Shown piece after piece: positions 16,901 through 24,501 of a stretch of 64,000 bases of DNA (the first letter of the stretch is position 1; each line of letters begins with the position of its first letter). Under the pieces are notes generated by a model, which worked only from the letters and a program-made list of their open reading frames with translations, was not told the DNA's origin and searched no databases. This DNA comes from Anaerohalosphaeraceae bacterium (GTDB lineage Bacteria > Planctomycetota > Phycisphaerae > Sedimentisphaerales > Anaerohalosphaeraceae): the NCBI GenBank assembly GCA_035378985.1, contig DAOSUR010000011.1, positions 52,603-116,602 of the forward strand, read 5' to 3'. The translations under genes and the position numbers were made by a program.

Positions 16901-17090
16901 ACCCAGGATACGGCACCCGGACAATCACCAAATCCAAATCAAATTCCGGAAACACCTCCTGCCGGACGTTTAGCGCAAAAAAGAAGCCGCCGACTAAAAA
17001 CACCACCATCATCAGGTTGGGGGTAACCCGATTGCGGGTCATCCAGCCGATCAAACCGCGGCTGTCATCCAGAACAGGCCGTTCCGTCAT
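13956..17090 (-). CDS. RND efflux permease (first RND system)
   Basis: Inner-membrane proton-driven pump subunit, 1044 residues, full length for AcrB/MdtB/CzcA-like proteins. N-terminal anchor NRVTPNLMMVVFLVGGFF, then porter domain blocks YPGSSPKEVEQGI and the central membrane block with GIVVDDAIVVGENIYE, which holds the paired Asp residues of the proton relay; the second repeat ends with GVVVNDSLVLIDYANR. The sequence resembles the less-studied RND group found with fused-free adaptors in aquatic bacteria. It overlaps the adaptor gene by four bases. Because that adaptor is interrupted, activity of the assembled pump is in doubt. Confidence 0.9.
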   Translation of the reverse strand: MTERPVLDDSRGLIGWMTRNRVTPNLMMVVFLVGGFFFALNVRQEVFPEFDLDLVIVRVPYPGSSPKEVEQGIILAVEEAIRGLEGIKEITAVASEGFGTVTAEIIEGFDRQRVYQDIKQEIDRITTFPEDAERPEVSLAMRRQQIVELQIYGDVSEWVLRELAEEIRDGLLQEPGITQVDLAGARDYELQVLIPQETLRAYGLTLQEVADRIRATALELPGGHVETRAGEVLLRVTERRQWAREFARIPILTTASGTVIRLEDIAEVRDDFADVDRMAFFNGKRAVGISVYRVGDQTPIGISEAVQRAMKRLEPQLPEGVHWVITQDRADVYRQRLTLLLKNAFYGLILVIVLLGLFLEIKLALWVTLGIPISFLGSFLFLPSLDVTINMVSMFAYIIALGIVVDDAIVVGENIYEYRNRGMSFFRAAVQGARDVAMPVSFSILTNLVAFVPLYFIPGIMGKIWKTVPLVVITVFTISWIESTLILPTHLAHARPRSRRPLAVFLHGRQQAFSREFERFVERVIAPFIDRCVRIRYLTAAVGFTVFLIVLGIVLSGRIGMILMPRVESDYASVQATLPFGSSQEKVTAVCNRLVEAARKIVEENGGERLSKGVFAVIDEDTIDVRIFLTDPDVRPISTTRVTQLWRERVGPIPGLESILFEADRGGPGSGAALTIELSHRDIRVLDQASEKLAALLADFPNVKDINDGYTPGKQQLNFRITPEGQSVGLTVREIARQIRNAFYGAEALRQQRGRNEIRVRVKFPPEQRLSEYNVEELLIRTPSGTEIPLRQAARLERGRSYTSINRRNGRRTVTVTANVEPIGQTNQVKETLIQEILPKLQYDFPGLSYAWEGRQADWAESMQSLWKGFLGALAAIYAMLAVPFRSYIQPLIIMVAIPFGIVGAVLGHLMMGYELSVMSMMGIVALSGVVVNDSLVLIDYANRLRQENPAVSAFEAMHQAAVRRFRPVMLTTLTTFGGLAPMIFETSRQARFMIPMAISLGFGILFSTVVTLILVPCLYVIVEDIVQFLQRRGFAVFTPDAVE

Positions 17091-18340
17091 TGACCGCCTC
17101 CTGCATTCCCAGAGTTGCTCTTTTCCGCCGAAGGTTTCTCAGCCGTTCGAAGAAGCATCCCTTCCACCGGTGAAGACAGGTCGGTGGTGACAATCCGCTG
17201 GCCGTCCTTAAGTCCGCTGCGGATATAAACCGTCTCCGGCCCCCGAAAAACCGTCTGCACGGTGCGAATCCGCAGCCGATTCTGCTCATCCATCAGCCAG
17301 ACCTGATTGCCGTTTCGAATGTATTCACGCGGAACGGCGAATACATCGCGGGCTGCCCGTCCGATGATTTCAGCCCGCACATACGAGCCCAAGAGCAGCG
17401 GCGGCAGCGTCCGTCCTTCGGGCGACTCCAGCGGCGAAGGCACCGAAACCAGAAGCCGGGCCATTCGCCCCTGTTCCTCCAAATGAGCCAGAAGCCGCAG
17501 AACCCTCCCGACCCGAAACACCTCCTGTCCCCACGCCGGGTCGGTAATGCGGACCTCCGCACCGCCCTCAAAACCCTCCCGAGGAATCTCAATTCAGCCC
17601 AGCTGGTCCACAGGCACCAGCAATTGGACCCAGAATTCATCCACCCCAACCAGCGAGGCCAGGGAAGTGGTGGGGGAAACCCGAGAACCCAGTTCAGCGT
17701 ATTTGGTGCGAACCACGGCCCGGAACGGAGCACGAATTATACAGCGCTCCAAGTCCAGCTGCGCCTGACGCACGGCCGCCTCCGCCGCCTCTGCGGCCGC
17801 TTTTTTGGCGGCCAGATAGGGCCTTCGAAGAATCAGGTCCTCATCCGCTTCATCCAGAACCTCCTCCAGCATCCGATATTCCCGCTGGGCAACCCGCTGA
17901 CTGCCTTCCTCAATCTTCAGATTCAGCCGGGCCTGCTCCAGTTCGCTTTGCCGCTGCGCCAAGGCCGTTTCATAGTTCCGCCGGTCAATCTCATACAGCA
18001 CCTGCCCCGCCTCCACAATCCCGCCGGGCAGAACCTCCGGAGCAATCTTTTCCACCAGACCGGACACCTCCGGATACAGCGTAACTTCCCGGGCCGCCGT
18101 CACGGTCCCCATCGCCTGAATCACCACCGGCAGCGTTTGACGGTGGACCGTCTCCACCGTCACCAGCCGCGCCTGCTGGTCGGCAGGACGACGCGGCGCA
18201 CGGGGACGGGTATCCATCAAATACTTAAAAAAAAGAACCGCTGCAGCGACAATCAGCAGAGGAAGAACAGCCCGTACAAAAATCTTAAGCAGCTTGTTCC
18301 CGCCGCCCGTTTGATGGGACACAGTATCTCGATTCTCCAT
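17087..18340 (-). pseudogene. RND periplasmic adaptor interrupted by an in-frame TGA
   Basis: Membrane-fusion protein that should link the pump above to the outer-membrane channel below, 417 codons. N-terminal anchor, TVTAAREVTLYPEVSGLVE (lipoyl-like half), a coiled coil (AQRQSELEQARLNLKIEE), then IIRAPFRAVVRTKYAE and the barrel ending in VPVDQLG. Codon 249 (17594-17596) is TGA, and the same frame continues for a further 168 codons with convincing family sequence (IEIPREGFEGG, then FAVPREYIRNGNQVWLMD). No base is missing, so this is a nonsense codon rather than a frameshift. Homologues, as I recall them, have Trp in the stretch after VDQL. ATG 18340 has GAGG upstream. Confidence 0.8.
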
Positions 18341-18348
18341 AAAAAACC

Positions 18349-19746
18349 TCACTGTGAAGGTTCATTCAGCGCCCACGGACCTGCTATCGCACGGCACAAA
18401 TCAATCCGCCGTTCCAGCTGGGCACGCTGCGCCGCCAGAAGCTGACGTTCCAGTCCCTGCTCCGACAATAACGACTCCAGTACACGCAGATAATCCAACT
18501 GCCCTTGAAGATATTTGCTTTCGGTCGTTTGACGCACCTGTCGGGCCAAATCCAGCTGAAGACGCAGATTGTCCGTCAGCCGCTGCCGACTGCGGTCTTC
18601 CTCGAGGGCTTCCTCCACCTCCTGAAGGGCCGTTAAAAGCGTCTGGCTGTATCGATGAATCCGCTCAGAAAGAACGGCCTTTCGTTTGCGTACTTCCGCC
18701 TTTCGGTACCCGGCATCCCAAAGGGGGCCGACCGCATCCGCCGCCAGCCGGCCCAGCCAGTCTTCAAACAAATCACGTACCCGTTCATCGGACGTCTGCG
18801 CTGCAGCACCTAATGTAATTTTGGGATACTGGTCGGCAATCGCCGCCGCCAGTCGCCGGTCCGCCGCCAAAACCGCTTTATAAGCGGAGGCCACATCCGG
18901 CCGGCGAGTGAGCGTTTGAGCCGGCAGTCCTATGTCCGGCAGCGGAGGCAGCGGAGGCAAAGAGCCCTCGGCGGCAAACAAACCCTGCGCAGGCGTTCGG
19001 CCCAGCAGAACCGCCAGCTGATACTCAAAAAGTACGATTGATTTTTCCGCCTCAATCAGCTGGCCGCGTGTGGCTTCCACCAACTGACGCTGACGGAGAA
19101 CATCCGCCGCGGTTCCCTGCCCCTGCCCAAACTGCATTCGAACTATCTCTAAAACCTTCTCATTGGTTCGCAGCTGCTCTTTCAAAAGGGCCGCCTGAAG
19201 GCGGGCCTCGACGAGCCGATACCACGTCTGGGCCGCCGCTGCACTGAGCGAAACAGCCGCCGCCGCCAGGTCATCCCGGGCCGCCTGTGCATCCAAAAGG
19301 GCCGCCTGCTGAGCCGAACGCACCCGCCCCCATAAATCGGCTTCATAAGAGGCCGTCAGACCGGCGGAATATTCGCTTGCATACTGGGTCTGGCTGGAAA
19401 CGTCCCGACGGGTTCTCGCCGCTTCCCCTGAATACTGAACCGCCGGAAACAAGGATGCCCCCGCCTGGACAGCCGCCTCTTCTGCCTGTCGAAGCCGGTC
19501 CCAGGCGGAGCGAATCGTAAAATTGTTCCCGAGGGCCTCTTCTATCAAAGCATTCAACAGAGGGTCCTGAAACGACTCCCACCATTTTTCCGGCAAAGGA
19601 ACCGTGCCGCTTTGGGAAAACTGCTGCGGGATTTCCAGAGGAACTGAAGGCGATACCGGCTGCCGGCAGCCCAGACAGCACAAGACCGCTGTCAGAACTC
19701 CCCAGCTCGTCCGGGATGGATTTTTCCGAACACGTCCGCCCATCAT
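18349..19746 (-). CDS. Outer-membrane efflux channel, NodT/OprM type lipoprotein
   Basis: TolC-like channel of 465 residues, first gene of the RND operon. Signal peptide with lipobox near VLCCLGCRQP, WWESFQDPLLNALIEEAL, two repeats of long alternating helices, and LTRRPDVASAYKAVLAADRRLAAA, characteristic of the NodT family. The ATG pair at 19741-19746 follows AGGGGA. The stop is nine nt from the adaptor start. Together the three genes encode a tripartite pump, substrate unknown. Confidence 0.88.
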   Translation of the reverse strand: MMGGRVRKNPSRTSWGVLTAVLCCLGCRQPVSPSVPLEIPQQFSQSGTVPLPEKWWESFQDPLLNALIEEALGNNFTIRSAWDRLRQAEEAAVQAGASLFPAVQYSGEAARTRRDVSSQTQYASEYSAGLTASYEADLWGRVRSAQQAALLDAQAARDDLAAAAVSLSAAAAQTWYRLVEARLQAALLKEQLRTNEKVLEIVRMQFGQGQGTAADVLRQRQLVEATRGQLIEAEKSIVLFEYQLAVLLGRTPAQGLFAAEGSLPPLPPLPDIGLPAQTLTRRPDVASAYKAVLAADRRLAAAIADQYPKITLGAAAQTSDERVRDLFEDWLGRLAADAVGPLWDAGYRKAEVRKRKAVLSERIHRYSQTLLTALQEVEEALEEDRSRQRLTDNLRLQLDLARQVRQTTESKYLQGQLDYLRVLESLLSEQGLERQLLAAQRAQLERRIDLCRAIAGPWALNEPSQ

Positions 19747-19968
19747 TCCCCTGAAACAAAAAACTAAATAGACAAACCAAATCCATTATCCACGGTATCA
19801 ACACCGCTCCCCCGCACGTACTTAAAAACAAGAACGCTGAATCCTAAAGGAATCTTTCAAAAAGAATCAACAGTTTTTTTTGAAGCAGAAAGAACTGGTG
19901 AAGTGCCGGAAATGTCCGATTTGGGATATTCTCCAAAAAGCCGCCGCCTGTTTCATCCGGCGGCCGAA

Positions 19969-20044
19969 TCGGGGAGACAGGATTTGAACCTGCGACCTCT
20001 GCGTCCCGAACGCAGCGCTCTAAGCCAAGCTGAGCTACTCCCCG
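19969..20044 (-). tRNA. tRNA-Pro (anticodon CGG)
   Basis: Cloverleaf on the minus strand: acceptor CGGGGAG / CTCCCCG with discriminator A, T arm with GTTCAAATC, anticodon stem CTGCG/CGCAG and loop TTCGGGA, giving anticodon CGG. The 3' CCA is not encoded. It lies 97 nt downstream of efp on the same strand and may be co-transcribed. EF-P helps ribosomes through proline runs, so the neighbour pair is a curious but probably accidental match. Confidence 0.95.
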
Positions 20045-20140
20045 CATCCTCACAGGACCCCGAAGGGCCTGCTGGGTGCGAAACCAAAATACTACCAAAA
20101 ATCTGCAAAAAATACCAGTCTTTTTTGCCGATGCCGTGGG

Positions 20141-20701
20141 TTATTCCTTCACGCGAGTGACATACTCGCCCGTGCGGGTATCGACGCGAACCACTTCCCC
20201 TATCTTAACAAACGGCGGCACCTGAATCACCAGACCGGTCTCGAGAGTGGCGGGCTTATACTGGTTGGTCGCCGTGGCCCCCTTGATTTCCGGAGCCGTA
20301 TCAACCACTTTCAGGTCCACAGTATTGGGCAGCTGGACAACCACGGGCTTGCCGTTGTACATATTAATCAGAATCGGGGTGTTCGGCTTGCAGTACTTAG
20401 GGCCTTCGCCGAAGGCATCATCATCCAGCGTAATCTGATCGTATGTTTCCAGGTCCATAAAGACGTGCTCGTTGCCCGTCGAGTAAAGATACTCAAAGTT
20501 CCGCTTTTCGAGAAAGGCCTCTTCGAGCACTTCTTCGGCCCGGATGCGGACATCGCGGATGCCGCCGTCCGTCAGATTTTTCAGTTTGGTCTGATAGACC
20601 GCCCCGCCCTTGCCGAGTTTGACGTGCTGATAATCAACAATCACATACAGGACGCCATCCATCTTGATGGTCTGTCCTTTTTTCATTTCCGACGCTTTCA
20701 T
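20141..20701 (-). CDS. efp: Translation elongation factor P
   Basis: Relieves ribosome stalling at polyproline. 186 residues, normal length, three beta-barrel domains: KMDGVLYVIVDYQHVKLGKG, then the middle domain with RNFEYLYSTGNEHVFMD, and the C-terminal TYKP-like QYKPATLETGLVIQVPPFVKIGE. The modifiable lysine in the loop GKGGA is present, but the usual preceding proline (PGKG) is Leu. Start: ATG 20701 has GGAG at correct spacing; ATG 20707 abuts it too closely. Confidence 0.94.
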   Translation of the reverse strand: MKASEMKKGQTIKMDGVLYVIVDYQHVKLGKGGAVYQTKLKNLTDGGIRDVRIRAEEVLEEAFLEKRNFEYLYSTGNEHVFMDLETYDQITLDDDAFGEGPKYCKPNTPILINMYNGKPVVVQLPNTVDLKVVDTAPEIKGATATNQYKPATLETGLVIQVPPFVKIGEVVRVDTRTGEYVTRVKE

Positions 20702-20805
20702 ATTCATCTCCGCTTTGAAGAGGCCCACGACCGCAGCCGGGCCTTTTTATCCCGTTTTGTCTGATGCGGCAAAGTGCCGCAGTATGGCAAACCCGCCGGA
20801 AAAAG

Positions 20806-23800
20806 TCAAGAGGACAGGTCGATTGGAACGGATTTTGAATGCGCAAGGAAATACAAATAAGCCCGCAAAGGCATCCGGCCGAGGACCTTTTCCACCGCCA
20901 ACGCATACAGCCGCAGCTGCGGACGATACCGTTCAACCCGCCCAGGCCATTGACCTTCAGAAACCCTGTCTGTCTTGAAATCGGCCAAAACCAGCCCATC
21001 CGGACTGTCCAAAAGAAGGTCCACAATGCCCTGAATAATGATTTTTTCATCCGTCGGTGCAATTCGGGCCTGTCGGGCGGAAACCGATACTGTAAAGGCC
21101 CATTCTCGATGCACTCTATCCGGATACTTCAGGACCAATTGTCCCAATTCACTGTCAAAAAAGCCCAAAATCCATTCCGTCTCCAGCGCAGCGGCTGTTT
21201 GTGAATTGATAAGTCCTTCTGCAGCAAGGGCTTCTATTGTATTTGCCACTTGTTGTCGGTCGGGTTTGGAATGCAGGTCCAGCCGGGCCAAAAGCAGATG
21301 AGCCGCCGAACCGATTTGGGCGGATGAGAGGGTGCTTTTTTTGCCGGTTTTTTCGAGAACGGCCTTCGGCACAGAGCCGAACGAATCTGCCCCGACGGCT
21401 GGTGCAAATTCATCCATCATTTCCAGCGCCCCGCTGACGGACAGTTTGGCGACAAGCCCAACGGCGGGAGAAAAAGGATATTTCCACTCGAGTATTCGCC
21501 GGCACTCTTCAATGACCGGCTGATACTGTTTTCGTTCGGCCTCCGTCAAGGTCGGCACGGATGCAGTACGCTTTCTTTGACAGGCGGCCTCAATTTCTCG
21601 GCTGCATGCCTCCAGAGCGTCTTGCTCCACACACTGGACGGTAAAAAACGTCGGACCCGCCGGGGGCTTATTCAGAAAGACCTCTTTCATCAGCGGCTGA
21701 TGGCCCAACCCGTAAAGAATCCAGTCCATTGGACAGGATGCCCCCAAAAGGCACCCGTCGGGAACATCCTTATCGCCCAGCACGGCACACTCCTTCACAA
21801 TTCGTTCACAGGCCGAGCCTCGGCGGGAGGCCGTCAGAATCAGTTTCTCCCGGGCGCGGGTGAGGGCCACGTAGAGAATCCGCATTTCCTCTTCGAGCAT
21901 CGTCTTTCGCTTGCGTTCCTCCAGCACCTGCCAGGCCAGTGTAGGAAACTGGATATTTCGTTCGGGACAGACGGCCTGAATGCCGAGGGCATCTTCATCC
22001 GCCAGACAAACCCGATTGAAATCCTTCCAATTCCATTTCGCATTCAGCTCCGCCAGAAAGACAACGGGGAACTCCAGCCCCTTGCTCTTGTGCACACTCA
22101 AAAGCCGCACGGCATTTTCGGCGGCGCTGTCGGGCTGCGCCGGGGCCCAGTCCTGCTTTTCCCGGCGTATATCTTCGAGAAACTCCACAAACCGAGCCAG
22201 AGAGACCGACTGCGGGCCTGTGCTGAAATGTTCAAACTGGACGGCCCGCTGATGAAGTTTGAGCAGATTCGCCCGCCGCTGCCGACCGTTGGGCAGGGCC
22301 GAAACAAAGGCCAGATAGCCGGTCTGATCCAGAATCGAGCCCAGTACATCGGACAGCGAACCGATTCGAATCCGCCGGCGCCAGTCGGAAAGCTGCTCGA
22401 GGGCCCGGCGGGCCTTTTCCGCCAGGGGACCGGCGGCTTCGGCAGCCTTCTGCACGCATTCATAAAACGTATCGGACTTGCCGGCCGACAGACGAATTCG
22501 GGCCAGCTCGGAATCCGTGAAATTAAACAGGGCGCTGCGGAGCACGGCGGCCAGCTCGATATCCCGGATGGGGTTGTCCAGAACCTTCAGCAATGCCAGC
22601 ATGTCGGCGATTTCCGTCGTTTCAAAATAGCCCTCCGAGGTTTGAGAGTGCAGCGGAATGCCCGCCAGCCGGAGGATTTCCGTGTAAGTCTGGGCCCGAT
22701 TGGCCAGCGAACGCATCAGAATCACAATGTCGCGATACTGGACATCCCGGCGGCATCCCAACTCTTTATCGAAAATCTGAAACTCGGGTTTTCCGGTGTC
22801 GGCTCCGACGATTTGCCGGATGCGCCGGGCTATCCACATCGCCTGCCGCTGCTCTGCGGACAAATTCTCCGCTTCCGGCAGAACAGACTCCAAACTCTCT
22901 TCGGCCCCGTTCTCTTCTCCATCAAACTCCTCTTCTTCGAGGTCTTGCCCCTCTTCATCCAGCACAACAACCTCCACCGGCATCGAAATCTCCTCCGGCT
23001 TGACATCGTCCCGCCCGCAGACCAGAGCCGCCCGCTCGTCATAATCCATCGAGGCGGTCTCCTTCGTCATAATCCGCTCAAAGACTGCATTTGCAAAGGC
23101 CAGGATTTCCGGGCGTGAGCGGAAATTGTCCCCCAAATCAATCCGCTGCGGAACCAGCGGCTCGGTCGGGTCCTCCTTGGCCTCCTGCAGCGCCTCCAGA
23201 AACAGCTCCGGCCGGCTCCGGCGAAAGGCATAGATGCTTTGTTTGACATCGCCGACGACAAACACATTGTCCGGACGGCGGATGCTGTCGAGGATGCGCT
23301 TCTGGACGGCGTTGATGTCCTGAAACTCATCCACAAAAATAAAATCGAACCGGCAGCGGAGTTTTTCCGCCACCGCCGGATGCGCCTCCAGCAGCCGCAC
23401 CGTCTTGTGCTCCAAATCCGAAAAATCCAGCGCCGCAATCTGTTCTTTGGCCTGCGTGTAGTGCTGGACATATCCCTCCAGCAGCTTCAGGATTGTCCGC
23501 ATCTGAAGCCGCACGGAGTCGCCCTCCAGCGAGGCATACACAGGATGAACGGCCGCCAGATTCGCCAGTTCTTTCAAATCATCTCTCACATCTTTGAGAG
23601 GGGCCTTGATGCGGTTGCCAATGTCCTCCGGTATTTCCTTCGGCCGGTTGGGGGCTCGGGAAATCTCAAACGCTGCAAGAATCTCCCACAATTTTGCACA
23701 ATCCCCCTGCCGAACGGCGGCCTGGAGCAAATCGAGGACAGAATGATACTCCGCCAAATGGCCTGTCAGCCAGTTCGACGCTCCGAATGCATCCTGCAGA

Positions 23801-24501
23801 CGCCGAACCAATTCCACCTTCTGCCGGGCCTGCCGCAGCCGCCGTTCTATGATCCGGAGCTGTTCCTGCCGGAGTGCATCTGCCGCTGAATGATGCCCCG
23901 TGCAGAAGCCCTCAATCCGCTCCAGAAACCGCTGCGGGTCCGGAATGCTCTCCAGAAAATCCGCCAGCGCAAAAATCTCCTCCACAAACCCCTTGGCCCC
24001 GTACAGAGTGCGGCCGGACAGCAGCACCCGCAGCCCTTCCGCCAGCGTCGGCTCTCCCCAGGCCTCTTCGAGCGTCTGCAACAGGGCTTCCCTCTGGAGG
24101 AGCGTCTGCTGGTCAGGGTCCACAATGCCGAAATCCGGCGCAAGGTTCAGCAGATAAAAATGCTCCGCCAGAATGCGTTTGCAGAAGGCGTGAAAGGTGC
24201 TGATGGAGGCGGCATCCAGCAGAAGCATCTGCCGCCGCAGCGCCGAAGAAGGCCGGGCGCTGCAGGCCTTGCGCAGGGTGCGGGCGATGCGGTCGCGCAT
24301 CTCTTCGGCGGCGGCGTCCGTATAGGTCAACAGGAGCAGCCGGTCCACATCCGTCGGACGCTGAACATCGCACAGCCGCTCCAGACACCGCCGGGCCAGT
24401 ACGGCCGTCTTGCCCGTGCCCGCTGAGGCACTGACCCGGACGTCCCGCCCGACGGCACGAACGGCCTTCTCCTGCGCCTCTGTCCATTTGACCTCACCCA
24501 T
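20806..24501 (-). CDS. addA: AddA helicase-nuclease subunit
   Basis: Large subunit of the AddAB recombination machine that processes double-strand ends, 1231 residues. UvrD-type helicase: Walker A SASAGTGKTAVLARR at residues 24-38, LLLLTYTDAAAEEMRDRIA, Walker B DFIFVDEFQDINAVQ, GDVKQSIYAFRRSRPELF, LSVHKSKGLEFPVVFL and ILYVALTRAREKLILT. The C-terminal nuclease motif is VLADFKTDR. The start overlaps the addB stop by eight bases with GGAG upstream, so synthesis is coupled. Confidence 0.95.
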   Translation of the reverse strand: MGEVKWTEAQEKAVRAVGRDVRVSASAGTGKTAVLARRCLERLCDVQRPTDVDRLLLLTYTDAAAEEMRDRIARTLRKACSARPSSALRRQMLLLDAASISTFHAFCKRILAEHFYLLNLAPDFGIVDPDQQTLLQREALLQTLEEAWGEPTLAEGLRVLLSGRTLYGAKGFVEEIFALADFLESIPDPQRFLERIEGFCTGHHSAADALRQEQLRIIERRLRQARQKVELVRRLQDAFGASNWLTGHLAEYHSVLDLLQAAVRQGDCAKLWEILAAFEISRAPNRPKEIPEDIGNRIKAPLKDVRDDLKELANLAAVHPVYASLEGDSVRLQMRTILKLLEGYVQHYTQAKEQIAALDFSDLEHKTVRLLEAHPAVAEKLRCRFDFIFVDEFQDINAVQKRILDSIRRPDNVFVVGDVKQSIYAFRRSRPELFLEALQEAKEDPTEPLVPQRIDLGDNFRSRPEILAFANAVFERIMTKETASMDYDERAALVCGRDDVKPEEISMPVEVVVLDEEGQDLEEEEFDGEENGAEESLESVLPEAENLSAEQRQAMWIARRIRQIVGADTGKPEFQIFDKELGCRRDVQYRDIVILMRSLANRAQTYTEILRLAGIPLHSQTSEGYFETTEIADMLALLKVLDNPIRDIELAAVLRSALFNFTDSELARIRLSAGKSDTFYECVQKAAEAAGPLAEKARRALEQLSDWRRRIRIGSLSDVLGSILDQTGYLAFVSALPNGRQRRANLLKLHQRAVQFEHFSTGPQSVSLARFVEFLEDIRREKQDWAPAQPDSAAENAVRLLSVHKSKGLEFPVVFLAELNAKWNWKDFNRVCLADEDALGIQAVCPERNIQFPTLAWQVLEERKRKTMLEEEMRILYVALTRAREKLILTASRRGSACERIVKECAVLGDKDVPDGCLLGASCPMDWILYGLGHQPLMKEVFLNKPPAGPTFFTVQCVEQDALEACSREIEAACQRKRTASVPTLTEAERKQYQPVIEECRRILEWKYPFSPAVGLVAKLSVSGALEMMDEFAPAVGADSFGSVPKAVLEKTGKKSTLSSAQIGSAAHLLLARLDLHSKPDRQQVANTIEALAAEGLINSQTAAALETEWILGFFDSELGQLVLKYPDRVHREWAFTVSVSARQARIAPTDEKIIIQGIVDLLLDSPDGLVLADFKTDRVSEGQWPGRVERYRPQLRLYALAVEKVLGRMPLRAYLYFLAHSKSVPIDLSS

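Noticed and set aside
14007..16973. A nearly 1000-codon open frame on the plus strand opposite the first RND permease
   Set aside because: It is the antisense of a clear RND gene, has low-complexity His/Arg/Asn-rich composition, and no family motif. Similar long antisense frames (for example 35070-37094 and 36929-38338) are rejected for the same reason; they arise from high GC.
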